The notes under the pieces: generated by a model
Told to the model about the DNA's origin: nothing
Databases searched by the model: none
Seen by the model: only the letters and a program-made list of their open reading frames with translations
Shown: positions 7,227-16,650 of the stretch, one piece after another
Position numbering within the stretch: the first letter of the stretch is position 1
Layout of the letters: each line of letters begins with the position of its first letter
Position numbers and translations under genes: made by a program
Origin: Paludibacter sp.
Lineage (GTDB): Bacteria > Bacteroidota > Bacteroidia > Bacteroidales > Paludibacteraceae
Length of the DNA stretch: 64,000 nt
Assembly (NCBI GenBank): GCA_031292575.1
Contig: JARLGX010000032.1
Span: forward strand, 16,018-80,017
Direction: 5' to 3'

Positions 7227-9704
7227 CTATGCTCTCTCTTCAGATTTTTCGCGAAGTGGAATTCTCATTTTGTAGAATGAACGCCAAACGAATATTAAAG
7301 CAATAATTAAAAATCCGGCACCAATAAAAGCACTGTAATCCGAACCAATTCCATGACTTGCGTCAATCTTCATTTTCAGCGCTATTTCAGTGGCCAATAA
7401 TCCGAATAACGTTGAAAATTTAATAATTGGATTGAGCGATACTGATGAAGTGTCTTTGAAAGGATCACCTACTGTATCACCAATAACTACAGCTTCGTGT
7501 AAAGGGGTGTTTCTCTCTTTTAAATCTACCTCTACGACCTTTTTAGCATTATCCCACGAACCTCCGGCATCGGCCATATAAATAGCCTGAAATAATCCGA
7601 ATGTTGCTATTGAGATAAGATAAGCAACAAAGAAATTACTATCAAAAAATGCAAAACCAAGTGTAAAGGAAATTAATGCTACAAATATATTCCACATCCC
7701 TGTTTGAGCATATTGCGTACAAATTTTAACCACTTCTTTTGAATCTTCTATATCAGCTTCTTTTTTATTTAAGTCAAATGTACTTTTTATAAATTCAACT
7801 GCACGGTAAGCTCCTGTTGTAACTGCTTGCATAGACGCACCACTAAACCAGTAAACAACTGCACCACCACATATTAAACCAAGTAAGATAGGTGCTGAAG
7901 TCAACGAAACACTCAGCAGACCTTTACTTTCTAGAAGTAAAATAATAGAGAAAATCATGGTAGTGGCACCTACTACGGCTGTACCAATTAATACCGGTTT
8001 AGCAGTAGCTTTAAAGGTATTACCTGCCGAGTCATTCGCTTCCAAATAGTGTTTACCCAACTCAAAATCAGGAGTAAACCCGAAATCTTTTTCAATTTCT
8101 TCTTTAATTCCATCAATTTGGTCAATTTGAGATAATTCGAAGATGGATTGCGCATTATCTGTTACTGGACCATAGCTGTCAACGGCAATTGTTACCGGTC
8201 CCATACACAGAAAGCCGAATGCAACTAAACCAAAAGCAAAAATAGATGCATGAGGTCCAAGAATGGACGTAAGACCAAGTTGACTAATGAAATAAGCAGC
8301 AGCCATAAGTCCTACAATTAATATACCAGTCCAAAAAGCTCCAAAATTGCCCGATACAATACCCGAAAGAATATTCAATGAAGGTCCACCTTCGCGCGAA
8401 GCAGTTACAATTTCCTTAACGTGAGTTGAATGCGAGCTGGTAAATAATTTTGTAAACTCTGGAATCAACACGGCAGCCAACGTTCCACAACTGATAATTC
8501 CGGCCAATTTCCACCATAAGGTTGCATCAGCAGGATTTCCGGTTATTTGAGCTAAATCGCCAACAAGTAAATGACTCATAAAAAAAGATGTTGAAATACT
8601 CAAAATAGCAGCAATCCATATAAGTCGCATCAATGGTTCTTCAAAGTTGAACATTTTTAATTTTTTGTATTTACGCTTTGAAATTTCCTGATTGATAAAA
8701 TAAGAAATACCCGACATTAAATCCATCAAAAAGCGCATTCCAAATATCCAAACAATCAGTTTTGCCTGAATATCACCGATCAACTTGGGTTGATTAGGAA
8801 ATGCAAATGGTACAGCAAGCGTAATAAACGTGATTAATGCAACACCGGTTACGCCATAAGTTTCAAATCCATCGGCAGTTGGACCAACACTATCACCAGC
8901 ATTGTCGCCAGTACAATCGGCAATAACGCCCGGGTTACGAGGATCATCTTCTTTTACCTTGAAAACCACTTTCATCAAATCGGAACCAATATCAGCTATT
9001 TTAGTAAATATACCCCCGGCTATTCGGAGCACACTGGCACCTAACGATTCGCCAATGGCAAAACCAAGGAAACATATACCAACTATTTCACGAGGAACGA
9101 ATAAAAGTATGATAACCATCATCACTAATTCCATTGAAATAAGAAATAAACCCACGCTCATTCCTGCACGCAATGGAATGTTTACAACATCCCAAGGTTT
9201 TGCACGAAGTGATGCAAATGCTGTACGTGAATTAGCATAAGTGTTTATGCGAATACCATACCAGGCCACTGCATACGAGCCACCCATGCCCAAAATGGAG
9301 TAAAACAACACGTATAATAACGTACCAACCGATTTTCCCTGAAGTACCAAAAAGTAGTACGACATAATTACTGCAACAAACGCAAAAAGCATTAACAAAA
9401 ATTTCCCTTGTTGCAATAAATAAGTTCGACAAGTTTGATAGATGGTTTCGGAAACCTTAAGCATAGAACTATGCGCTTTTTGTTTCTTTACTTGTGAAAA
9501 TAAAAATAAGCTGATGCTTAGTGTAAAGCAAATTACCAATGCTCCAAAGAACAAAAAATCCCATGCTTTGATTACTTGTCCGAAAATGTGAAATTCGCCG
9601 GAATGTAAGTCCGGAATGGCGATGTCTGCCTCGCTGGCATAAGTTTTAGCTGATGTAATTAATGCCACAGAAAGCATCAATGCAGCCCGTTTGAACTGTT
9701 TCAT
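7227..9704 (-). CDS. hppA: Membrane-bound ion-pumping pyrophosphatase, divergent type
   Basis: An 825-residue polytopic protein that couples pyrophosphate hydrolysis to H+ or Na+ export. Recognised by GGIFTKIADIGSD, EDDPRNPGVIAD, TGDNAGDSVGPTADGFE, the late DAGGSWDNAKK and GDTVGDPFKDTSS. A signal-peptide-like helix (residues 1-24) and an extra N-terminal segment make it longer than common forms (about 670-750). Two sites differ from common enzymes: the DxxxxxxxKxE substrate loop is one residue shorter and lacks the usual KVE, and the K+-dependence site reads GNTFKA (Lys565) instead of GNTTAA, as in K+-independent pumps. This resembles the divergent clade known from Chlorobium-like bacteria. 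A perfect -7 box lies upstream at 9776-9769. Confidence 0.92.
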   Translation of the reverse strand: MKQFKRAALMLSVALITSAKTYASEADIAIPDLHSGEFHIFGQVIKAWDFLFFGALVICFTLSISLFLFSQVKKQKAHSSMLKVSETIYQTCRTYLLQQGKFLLMLFAFVAVIMSYYFLVLQGKSVGTLLYVLFYSILGMGGSYAVAWYGIRINTYANSRTAFASLRAKPWDVVNIPLRAGMSVGLFLISMELVMMVIILLFVPREIVGICFLGFAIGESLGASVLRIAGGIFTKIADIGSDLMKVVFKVKEDDPRNPGVIADCTGDNAGDSVGPTADGFETYGVTGVALITFITLAVPFAFPNQPKLIGDIQAKLIVWIFGMRFLMDLMSGISYFINQEISKRKYKKLKMFNFEEPLMRLIWIAAILSISTSFFMSHLLVGDLAQITGNPADATLWWKLAGIISCGTLAAVLIPEFTKLFTSSHSTHVKEIVTASREGGPSLNILSGIVSGNFGAFWTGILIVGLMAAAYFISQLGLTSILGPHASIFAFGLVAFGFLCMGPVTIAVDSYGPVTDNAQSIFELSQIDQIDGIKEEIEKDFGFTPDFELGKHYLEANDSAGNTFKATAKPVLIGTAVVGATTMIFSIILLLESKGLLSVSLTSAPILLGLICGGAVVYWFSGASMQAVTTGAYRAVEFIKSTFDLNKKEADIEDSKEVVKICTQYAQTGMWNIFVALISFTLGFAFFDSNFFVAYLISIATFGLFQAIYMADAGGSWDNAKKVVEVDLKERNTPLHEAVVIGDTVGDPFKDTSSVSLNPIIKFSTLFGLLATEIALKMKIDASHGIGSDYSAFIGAGFLIIALIFVWRSFYKMRIPLREKSEERA

Positions 9705-10118
9705 AAATACTATTAATAATTTAAAGTTGAAATAATTTAACTGAATAAAAAAATAAAAAAAAATCTCTCAAAATTAATCAATCTTATTTATTTATCCTCT
9801 TTTTTTAAGATAAAAAGAGTTGGTCAAATTTATGTTTAAAAGCATAATTTATCTCCATTATAGTATCTTTCTGACTTAAAAAATATCATTTTTAATTTGA
9901 TCAATAAAAAAAGTATATAATCTGTATAAATACTAATAAATCCAGAGTGTGACTAAAAGATTTAACAACGCATTATTCTTTAATTTTAAAGAAAAAATGA
10001 GTTATAGCTATATTTAAACTACAAAAAGGAATTTTTTGCTAATGCTGCTGCATTGATGGTTTAAATTCAATATTTCGATTAATTTATTGTAACTTTGCAA
10101 ACAATTTGATAAAAAATT
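9705..10118. other. Intergenic region with divergent promoters
   Basis: AT-rich region of 414 bases between the divergent hppA and ruvX genes. On the minus strand a perfect TAATTTTG box (9776-9769) suits hppA. On the plus strand TAACTTTG (10090-10097) suits ruvX, with a leader of about 15-22 bases. No structured RNA or coding region is recognised in between. Confidence 0.45.
10090..10097 (+). promoter_or_regulatory. -7 promoter box of ruvX
   Basis: Perfect TAnnTTTG match (TAACTTTG), 22 bases before the ATG of ruvX. The -33 element is not clear. Confidence 0.45.
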
Positions 10119-10538
10119 ATGGGACGGATTCTTGCCATTGATTATGGTCGAAAACGCGTTGGACTCGCAGTTACTGACTTGCTTCACATAACTGCCAATG
10201 GTTTGGATACAATTCCGGCTCATGAAGTGTTGCTATATTTGCAAAAATACATTGACAGAGAGCCTGTAGATAAGTTTGTGGTTGGATTACCAAAGCAAAT
10301 GAATGGAGAGGATTCTGATTCGATGCAATATATCAGGCCTTTTGTAGTGAGTTTGCAACGTCGCTTTCCTGATATTGAACTAATTTATGTTGACGAACGT
10401 TTTACATCCGTTTTGGCTCATAAAACTATGATTGAGGCAGGTTTAAAGAAAAAAGACCGGCAAAATAAAGAATTAGTAGATAAAATTTCTGCAACAATTA
10501 TTCTACAATCATACCTTGAATCAATTCATTCCTATTAA
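10119..10538 (+). CDS. ruvX: Putative Holliday junction resolvase RuvX (YqgF)
   Basis: A 139-residue RNase H-fold protein. It shows the first acidic strand MGRILAIDYGRKRVGLAV, the FVVGLPKQMNGED loop, VDERFTSVLAH with the second acidic pair, and DKISATIILQSYL, where the last conserved Asp sits. Family members act in pre-16S rRNA maturation (YqgF) and are proposed Holliday junction nucleases. Length is normal. It is followed after 73 bases by def, a common Bacteroidetes pairing. Confidence 0.92.
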   Translation: MGRILAIDYGRKRVGLAVTDLLHITANGLDTIPAHEVLLYLQKYIDREPVDKFVVGLPKQMNGEDSDSMQYIRPFVVSLQRRFPDIELIYVDERFTSVLAHKTMIEAGLKKKDRQNKELVDKISATIILQSYLESIHSY

Positions 10539-10611
10539 AAAAATTTTAAAAATTAAATGTAGTGAGTTATCGTTTATCACAAATACTGACTACTGAAAAT
10601 TATAATTAATA

Positions 10612-11163
10612 ATGATTTTACCTATTTATACTTATGGTAATGCTGTATTAAGAAAACATACTGAAAAAATTACCGCAGAATATCCCGGATTGGAAACTTT
10701 GATAACCAATATGTATGAAACCATGTACCATGCCGAAGGTGTAGGTTTAGCTGCACCTCAAGTGGGTCTATCAATACGTTTGGTTGTAATAGATTTAGCA
10801 CCGTTCAAGGAAGATGACCCTGAGTTAGGAGCATTTAAAACCGTGATGATTAACCCAATTATTACCGAAAGAAGCGCACAAGAAGTTTCCGGTGAAGAAG
10901 GTTGTTTAAGCATCCCCGGAATACATGAGACGGTAATGCGTGCCGAAAGAATTAAAATAGAATATCTGGATGCTGATTTTAAGGAACATTTTGAAGAATT
11001 TGATGGTTACAAGGCGCGTGTTATACAACACGAGTATGACCATCTGGAAGGACATTTATTTACAGATAAAGTTACACCAATTCGTCGTCAGTTGTTAAAA
11101 TCGAGATTGACTAATATTGTAAAAGGAAAAGCAAGCTGTAGTTATAAAGTGAAAATTGCTTAA
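10612..11163 (+). CDS. def: Peptide deformylase
   Basis: A 183-residue metalloenzyme that removes the N-formyl group from nascent proteins. The three hallmark motifs are intact: GVGLAAPQVG (residues 43-52), EGCLS with metal ligand Cys98, and QHEYDH with ligands His140 and His144 and catalytic Glu141. The C-terminal extension is short. Cotranscription with ruvX is likely. A weak AT-rich inverted repeat at 11186-11212 may terminate the transcript. Confidence 0.95.
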   Translation: MILPIYTYGNAVLRKHTEKITAEYPGLETLITNMYETMYHAEGVGLAAPQVGLSIRLVVIDLAPFKEDDPELGAFKTVMINPIITERSAQEVSGEEGCLSIPGIHETVMRAERIKIEYLDADFKEHFEEFDGYKARVIQHEYDHLEGHLFTDKVTPIRRQLLKSRLTNIVKGKASCSYKVKIA

Positions 11164-11228
11164 TTGAATTTTGAAAATAATCAGTTTCAATTAAATATTT
11201 TTATTAATTGAAGGCCGGAAAGTACAAA

Positions 11229-12173
11229 TTAAAATATTTTTCGGTAAATATGGCAATATGGTGTTCCGTGTTTTTTTTCGTAATACTCCTGATGATAATC
11301 TTCAGCTTTCCAGAATTCGGGTGCAGGCTTTAAAATTGTTGCCACTTTATACCCTTTTTGAGTTAATATCCCAATATATTTTTCAGCCATAATCTTCTGA
11401 TTTTCTGATGTATAAAAAATAACCGATCGATATTGATCACCAATATCGGGACCTTGTCCACCAACCTGAGTGAAATCATGCGTTTCAAAAAAAAGTTTTA
11501 TCATATCTTCGTATGATGTTTTCGTCTTATCGAAAACAACTTCGGTTGTTTCTACATGTCCGGTTCTACCAGTACATACCTCCTGATAAGTTGGATTTTT
11601 AGTATGCCCCCCCATATAACCAACTGTGGTTGAAATAACTCCTATTGCTTTCATAAAATGATATTGCGTTCCCCAAAAACATCCTGAAGCAAAATAGGCT
11701 GTTTCCTGATTATTTTCTTCTGCTTTCATAACTTTATCCGGTATAAATTTCATTGATATAGAATTAACACAATAACGCGTATTTTTAGGAGTAAAGCCTT
11801 CGTTTAAAAATACATGTCCTAAATGTGCACCACAATTAGCACAGACAATTTCTGTTCGTTGTCCATCTGCATCGGGAATTCTTTTTACAGCTCCAGGAAT
11901 TGCATCATCAAAACTCGGCCAACCGCAATGTGCATCAAACTTATCATTAGAACGATAAAGTGGAGCATTGCATTGTTTGCAAACGTATGTTCCTTTTGAA
12001 AAAACAGTATCATATTCGCCAGTAAAAGGTCTTTCAGTGGCTTTGTGTAAAATAACGGCTTGTTCCTCGGGAGTAAGTGAATTATATTTCATCTTTTTTA
12101 CTTGTTGATTGCATGCTGTTTGGCTAAAAAACAAAAACATGCCCATGATTATTATTGAAAGTGTAGTTTTCAT
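11229..12173 (-). CDS. MsrB-MsrA methionine sulfoxide reductase fusion, predicted lipoprotein
   Basis: A 314-residue bifunctional repair enzyme for both epimers of methionine sulfoxide. An N-terminal lipoprotein signal ends at Cys21 (SQTAC). The MsrB domain spans about 30-145 with zinc Cys pairs 65/68 and 111/114 and catalytic Cys135 (RYCVNS). The MsrA domain spans about 156-314 with catalytic Cys165 in GCFWG, plus GYMGG and the TGHVETTEVVFD strand. The order B then A is opposite to the Neisseria PilB order. The lipid anchor places repair outside the cytoplasm, probably in the periplasm. Transcribed alone. Confidence 0.93.
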   Translation of the reverse strand: MKTTLSIIIMGMFLFFSQTACNQQVKKMKYNSLTPEEQAVILHKATERPFTGEYDTVFSKGTYVCKQCNAPLYRSNDKFDAHCGWPSFDDAIPGAVKRIPDADGQRTEIVCANCGAHLGHVFLNEGFTPKNTRYCVNSISMKFIPDKVMKAEENNQETAYFASGCFWGTQYHFMKAIGVISTTVGYMGGHTKNPTYQEVCTGRTGHVETTEVVFDKTKTSYEDMIKLFFETHDFTQVGGQGPDIGDQYRSVIFYTSENQKIMAEKYIGILTQKGYKVATILKPAPEFWKAEDYHQEYYEKKHGTPYCHIYRKIF

Positions 12174-12245
12174 TTTCTGTTTATCTTAATGTGCTAAATA
12201 AACAGATGAATGCTTTTTTTGTTCGGAGATAAATAACAAAACAAT

Positions 12246-12270
12246 AAACGCCTTCGATAGAAAGGCGCTT
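12246..12270 (-). terminator. Terminator after the DUF4293 gene
   Basis: Short hairpin aaacgcctt / aaggcgctt (one mismatch) about 20 bases past the stop of the DUF4293 gene, followed on the minus strand by a T-rich stretch. Confidence 0.5.
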
Positions 12271-12291
12271 ATTTAAGATAAAGTCTGAGGT

Positions 12292-12759
12292 TTATCTTAA
12301 CCGATCTAATGATTTCACTAACTTTTCATCTTTTCCAATTGACCCAATGGCTAAATAACACAAAATGAGGTTTATAAGCGGAAACAAGGCAGTAATTCGC
12401 AAATGCCAATCGGCATGCAAGCGCACGCAAGCCGGCCATAAATACAATAACAAAAAGAAATAATAGCTGATTATAAAAACCATATTAATTACTGTCAGCC
12501 TGATTTGCTTTACTCTATTTTTGTAAGAAAAAATAGTAATTAATGCCAAAACCGGAACAACAACTGAAACAGCTGTCAATAACCAAACTGCTGAATCTAC
12601 TACATTGCCAGTTGGTTTAATAAGCGAAATACCCCTAAAGTCAACAAGATAAATCAAATTGTCAACCTTATTTATCAAATCCGCAATTGGAGAAAAGATT
12701 ATGAATCCTGATAAAACTACTATTGCCAGTAAATAGAGTGTTTGAATACGTTGTAACAT
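12292..12759 (-). CDS. DUF4293 family membrane protein
   Basis: I take the start at MLQRIQTLYLL (12759), which matches the usual start of the family and removes an overlap with the upstream gene; an ATG at 12816 is also in frame. The product has about 155 residues with four hydrophobic helices (near 6-24, 55-75, 85-105 and 118-135) and a basic C-terminus. The DUF4293 family is found in Bacteroidetes and has no known function. It lies 7 bases after the sugar dehydrogenase gene and may be the last gene of that operon. Confidence 0.75.
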   Translation of the reverse strand: MLQRIQTLYLLAIVVLSGFIIFSPIADLINKVDNLIYLVDFRGISLIKPTGNVVDSAVWLLTAVSVVVPVLALITIFSYKNRVKQIRLTVINMVFIISYYFFLLLYLWPACVRLHADWHLRITALFPLINLILCYLAIGSIGKDEKLVKSLDRLR

Positions 12760-12766
12760 AAAAAGT

Positions 12767-13792
12767 TTATTTAATTTTTTTCCACTGAGCATCCCGAACA
12801 GCATAAATGCGTTCAATGATTTCTACTACTTTAAGACCTTCCAAAACGTTGGTAGTAATATTTCCTTTATCATTAAGTTTTTCAATCACATTTTCAATCA
12901 CATAATGATGATTTTGAGCTGAACCTTTATACAGTCCATAGTCATTTGGCGGATTGGATGGATTTAATTCAGGCATCACATAATCTTTTATATGACAATA
13001 ACTTACCTCATTCATATATTGCCCTGAAACTTTAACTGTTCCTTTTGAGCCGAGGATTGTAATGCTACTTTCCAAATTTGTATCCCAAACAGCAGTTGAA
13101 TAGTTTAAGCATCCTATACCGCCATTGATAAAGTTGAAAGTCACTAACCCACTATCTTCAAAATCAGTCAAATCTTTGTGGCTAAAATCAGCAAATTTTC
13201 CACAAATATTTTGAATATCACCAAACAACCAATACATAATATCAATAAAGTGTGAAAACTGTGTGAATAATGTTCCACCATCCAAGTTTGCATCACCATG
13301 CCAGTTTCCGTTTTTATAATAGCGGTCATCACGATTCCAAAAACAATCGAGTTTCACAATAAAAATATCACCAAGTACTTTATTATCAATCAATTCCTTT
13401 AGCCAGACAGATGGTGGTGAATATCTATTTTGCATGACACTAAAAACATGACGCGACATTTCCAACGACTTAAAAAGAATTTTTTCAGCATCTAATTTTG
13501 TCAAAGCAATCGGTTTTTCCAACACCACATGTTTTCTTGCTTTCAGAGCTTTTATTGCATAATCGGCATGAGAACCATTGGGAGTACAAATGTTTATTAC
13601 ATCAATATCAAGATTTGCATTCAACAAATCATCAAAATTAGTGAAGTATTTTTCGGATATATTTTCTAAGCCAAGTTCTTCTTTTGACAAAATATCGCAC
13701 ACTGCAACTAACTCAGAATCAGTATTTTCCCGAATCATTTCTGCATGACGTTTACCTATATGCCCCTGTCCTATTACCGCAAATTTTATCAT
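12767..13792 (-). CDS. WbpB-like UDP-N-acetylglucosaminuronate 3-dehydrogenase (Gfo/Idh/MocA)
   Basis: About 341 residues with an N-terminal Rossmann fold (MIKFAVIGQGHIGKRHAEM) and the Gfo/Idh catalytic motif EKPIALT, followed by a substrate domain with a GGTLFTQFSHFIDIMYWLFG helix. I choose the Met at 13792 because the Rossmann fold starts there and the upstream in-frame Met (13840) would overlap the acetyltransferase. With WbpD-like and WbpE-like neighbours, the predicted role is oxidation at C3 of UDP-GlcNAcA on the way to UDP-2,3-diacetamido-uronic acid. The C6 dehydrogenase (WbpA) is not in the window. The assignment rests partly on context. Confidence 0.82.
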   Translation of the reverse strand: MIKFAVIGQGHIGKRHAEMIRENTDSELVAVCDILSKEELGLENISEKYFTNFDDLLNANLDIDVINICTPNGSHADYAIKALKARKHVVLEKPIALTKLDAEKILFKSLEMSRHVFSVMQNRYSPPSVWLKELIDNKVLGDIFIVKLDCFWNRDDRYYKNGNWHGDANLDGGTLFTQFSHFIDIMYWLFGDIQNICGKFADFSHKDLTDFEDSGLVTFNFINGGIGCLNYSTAVWDTNLESSITILGSKGTVKVSGQYMNEVSYCHIKDYVMPELNPSNPPNDYGLYKGSAQNHHYVIENVIEKLNDKGNITTNVLEGLKVVEIIERIYAVRDAQWKKIK

Positions 13793-13814
13793 TTTGCTTT
13801 CAGTATTTTTTTGC

Positions 13815-14396
13815 TTATTTAATTCGTATAACTTTTCCATTTTTCAATTCATACTCCTGTCCGGTTTCAGGGCAAAAAGCTTTATTTTCTGAATTAAAAT
13901 TTAGTTTCTGACCATTTTCACTTACCCAACCGGTTTGTTTGGCGGGATTGCCAACAACTAAAGCAAAAGCTTTTACGGGTTTTGTAATAACTGAACCGGC
14001 ACCAATCAACGCGTATTCCCCAATTTCATTTCCACAAATCACGGTTGCATTTGCTCCAATACTTGCTCCTTTACGAACAATAGTTTTAACAAATTCATTT
14101 TTTCGGTTTACATGGCTTCTCGGATTAATTACATTGGTAAAAACCATTGATGGTCCCAGAAAAACATCATCTTCACAAATTACACCGGTATAAACCGATA
14201 CATTATTTTGCACTTTGACATTGTTGCCAAGCCTTACTTCAGGCGAAATTACTACATTTTGCCCGATATTACAAGTTTCACCAATCACACAACCTGACAT
14301 AATATGTGAAAAGTGCCATATTTTTGTTCCATGTCCTATTTCACAATAAGCATCTATAATTGCAGTTTCGTGAGCAAAATAGTCGTTCATAGTCAT
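13815..14396 (-). CDS. WbpD-like N-acetyltransferase (left-handed beta-helix)
   Basis: A 193-residue protein built from hexapeptide repeats (IGHGTKIWHFSHIM, IGETCNIGQNVVISPEV, VQNNVSVYTGV, IGANATVICG, IGAGSVIT), starting MTMNDYFAHETAII. It closely resembles WbpD/WlbB enzymes that acetylate the 3-amino group of UDP-GlcNAc(3NH2)A. The C-terminal tail NPAKQTGW and a Cys-containing end (FCPETGQEYEL) also match this group. It lies between the aminotransferase (75-base gap) and the dehydrogenase (22-base gap) on the minus strand. Confidence 0.87.
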   Translation of the reverse strand: MTMNDYFAHETAIIDAYCEIGHGTKIWHFSHIMSGCVIGETCNIGQNVVISPEVRLGNNVKVQNNVSVYTGVICEDDVFLGPSMVFTNVINPRSHVNRKNEFVKTIVRKGASIGANATVICGNEIGEYALIGAGSVITKPVKAFALVVGNPAKQTGWVSENGQKLNFNSENKAFCPETGQEYELKNGKVIRIK

Positions 14397-14471
14397 TCTA
14401 AAGTTTCAACTGTTTTCTACTAATAAATTCAATGTTTACGCAAATCATAATGATTAAATTGAGATTTTATG

Positions 14472-15599
14472 TTATTTCAAAAATTCAAGAACATTTGAAG
14501 TTATATATTCCAATTGTCTCTCTGAAAGCTCTGTGTGCATAGGCAACGAAAGTACAGATTTGCTAAGCCTTTCAGCGTTTGGAAAATCGCCTGACATGTA
14601 CCGATCATTTTGATACGCCTTTTGGAGATGTAATGGCACCGGATAATAGATCATAGTCGGAATACCTTTGTCACTGAGAAGCCTTTGTAATTCAGCTCTT
14701 TCTACATCAATCAATTTCAATGTATATTGATGATAAACGTGCGTTGAATTTACAGAACGGGTTGGAATTATCAATTTATCATTGTTTGCAAATGCCGCAT
14801 TATAATATGCAGCAGCAGCTAGCCTGTTAGCTATATATTCATCTAAATGCTTTAATTTCACATTAAGTACAGCCGCTTGAATTGAGTCTAATCGCGAATT
14901 AACTCCTATCATATCATGATGATAACGCTCTACCATGCCATGATTTGCAACAGCTCTCATTATAGCGGCAAGCGCATCATTATTGGTAAATATTGCACCA
15001 CCATCACCAAAACATCCCAAATTTTTAGAAGGGAAAAAGGAAGTACAGCCAATGTCGCCCATGCAACCAGATTGAACCTGAGCACTATCCGAAAACATGT
15101 ATTTTGATCCAATTGATTGACAGGCATCTTCAACTACAAAAAGATTATGTTCTTTAGCCAATGACAAAATTTCTTGCATATTGGCATTCTGACCAAATAG
15201 ATGTACCGGAACAATGGCTTTAGTTTTGGAAGTAAGTGCTTTTCTGACCGAATCAATTGAGATATTAAACGTGTCATATTCTACATCTACCAAAATTGGT
15301 GTTAAACCTAACAATGCAATTACTTCGGCAGTAGCAATAAAAGTAAAAGCAGGTATAATAACTTCATCTCCCGCTTTTAATCCCAATGCCATGAAAGCTA
15401 TTTGAAGTGCATCGGTACCATTTCCAACCGGAATAACATGTTTTACATTCAAATAAGATTCTAAATTATGCTGAAAATCAACAACTTTAGAACCTTTTAT
15501 AAATGAAGTTGAATCAATAACTTCTTGAATTCCATCATCAATTTGAGTCTTAATTTTTTCATATTGACTTTTCAAGTCAACCATTTGGATTTTATGCAT
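14472..15599 (-). CDS. WbpE-like DegT/DnrJ/EryC1 PLP aminotransferase
   Basis: A 375-residue sugar aminotransferase. Marks: MVDLKSQYEKIK at the start, GNGTDALQIAFMALG, EDACQSIGSKY, and TSFFPSKNLGCFGDGGAI, where the Lys carries PLP. Predicted to transfer an amino group to C3 of the UDP-3-keto-hexosaminuronate made by the neighbouring dehydrogenase. It is the first gene of the three-gene set, which starts 49 bases after the YbbR-like gene on the same strand. The product sugar would go to a surface polysaccharide, but no glycosyltransferase is nearby. Confidence 0.87.
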   Translation of the reverse strand: MHKIQMVDLKSQYEKIKTQIDDGIQEVIDSTSFIKGSKVVDFQHNLESYLNVKHVIPVGNGTDALQIAFMALGLKAGDEVIIPAFTFIATAEVIALLGLTPILVDVEYDTFNISIDSVRKALTSKTKAIVPVHLFGQNANMQEILSLAKEHNLFVVEDACQSIGSKYMFSDSAQVQSGCMGDIGCTSFFPSKNLGCFGDGGAIFTNNDALAAIMRAVANHGMVERYHHDMIGVNSRLDSIQAAVLNVKLKHLDEYIANRLAAAAYYNAAFANNDKLIIPTRSVNSTHVYHQYTLKLIDVERAELQRLLSDKGIPTMIYYPVPLHLQKAYQNDRYMSGDFPNAERLSKSVLSLPMHTELSERQLEYITSNVLEFLK

Positions 15600-15648
15600 A
15601 GGGTACTTACCATTAAGCTTTTAAAGCCTGAAAACGGCACATTTTTTA

Positions 15649-16641
15649 CTATTTCTGTTCTAAAACAAATTCAACTTCCTGAGGTGAAATTCTGATATTG
15701 GAAATATGAGAAGAATTATTCTTAATTCTCAACATTTGTTTACTTTGGCTTGATGACTTTAAATCGTTATAATCTAAATATATTTGAATATCATCCGGTG
15801 AAAAAGTATTAAACTGACTTAAACCAACTTTGTATGTAGCAGTTACAAAAGCGGGAAAAGCTCTGATTGATAAGTTATCAGGACAATTAATATTTGTAAT
15901 TGGTATTTGCACTTTTCTTTCGGTAAATGGCTCCACAAAAATGCTCACCCTTGTATATTTTGCTGAATATTGGAGGCGGTCGTTGAGTTTTAATTTACAC
16001 TTATACATCGCTGTATCATTAACGTTTTTCAACTCCAGCAACTCTGTTGGGATTGACTTTAGCGAATTGAGCAGTTTTTTTTCACCAAAGACAGTTACTT
16101 CACTTGGTTCAAGTCGTATGCCTTCGCTCAACATATATTGAGGTGCCAATTCAATTTTAGATATAAGCTTTATGGGCAAAGTTTTTACACTTAGACGCTC
16201 ATATTGAATTAACAATGAATCGGGATGAACTTCAAGTATTGTAGTTGTGCTCTGTAAATGCATATACCTGCTAATTCGTCCACCGAGTTGATCCGAAGTA
16301 ATCAGAATTTCTCCTTTTTGGTAAAAGTTTCTGCTTAAATCAATTGATATAGGACTTTGATGATTACTTTGGTAATAAAAAAGTTTTACGCCCTGATCTT
16401 TTATATTTACAGTAATTTCTCTGGGCGGGGAATTTGTTATTGCGTAATTTATCGGTAGCCCTACATATCGCACAGGAATAGTAATTGTGGTTTCATGTTC
16501 TTTTCCCAACGAATGGACAAACCAAAAGGCTGAAGACAAGGCAAGAAAAAACAAAAAGCTTAAAATATCTTTTGATAAAAAGAATGATTTAAGCTTTTGC
16601 AAGTAATACTTTAGAAAGTTTATGACGCTGTTATCGGCCAT
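15649..16641 (-). CDS. YbbR-domain (CdaR-like) membrane-anchored protein
   Basis: A 330-residue protein with one N-terminal membrane helix (about 27-45, ILSFLFFLALSSAFWFVHSL) and an all-beta extracytoplasmic part. The beta part contains YbbR-type repeats (TITIPVRYVGLPINYAI, EVTVFGEKKLLNSLKSIPTE, RKVQIPITNINCPDNLSI). In Firmicutes CdaR regulates diadenylate cyclase; in Bacteroidetes a YbbR protein is commonly found next to yajC, nusB and coaE, with unknown role. Here yajC and nusB are present upstream, but the expected coaE after it is absent, replaced by the WbpE-like gene. Confidence 0.82.
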   Translation of the reverse strand: MADNSVINFLKYYLQKLKSFFLSKDILSFLFFLALSSAFWFVHSLGKEHETTITIPVRYVGLPINYAITNSPPREITVNIKDQGVKLFYYQSNHQSPISIDLSRNFYQKGEILITSDQLGGRISRYMHLQSTTTILEVHPDSLLIQYERLSVKTLPIKLISKIELAPQYMLSEGIRLEPSEVTVFGEKKLLNSLKSIPTELLELKNVNDTAMYKCKLKLNDRLQYSAKYTRVSIFVEPFTERKVQIPITNINCPDNLSIRAFPAFVTATYKVGLSQFNTFSPDDIQIYLDYNDLKSSSQSKQMLRIKNNSSHISNIRISPQEVEFVLEQK

Positions 16642-16650
16642 GAAAATAGC

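Noticed and set aside
11186..11212. Weak hairpin after def
   Set aside because: A 9-base AT-only inverted repeat with no clear T tract; not strong enough to call a terminator.
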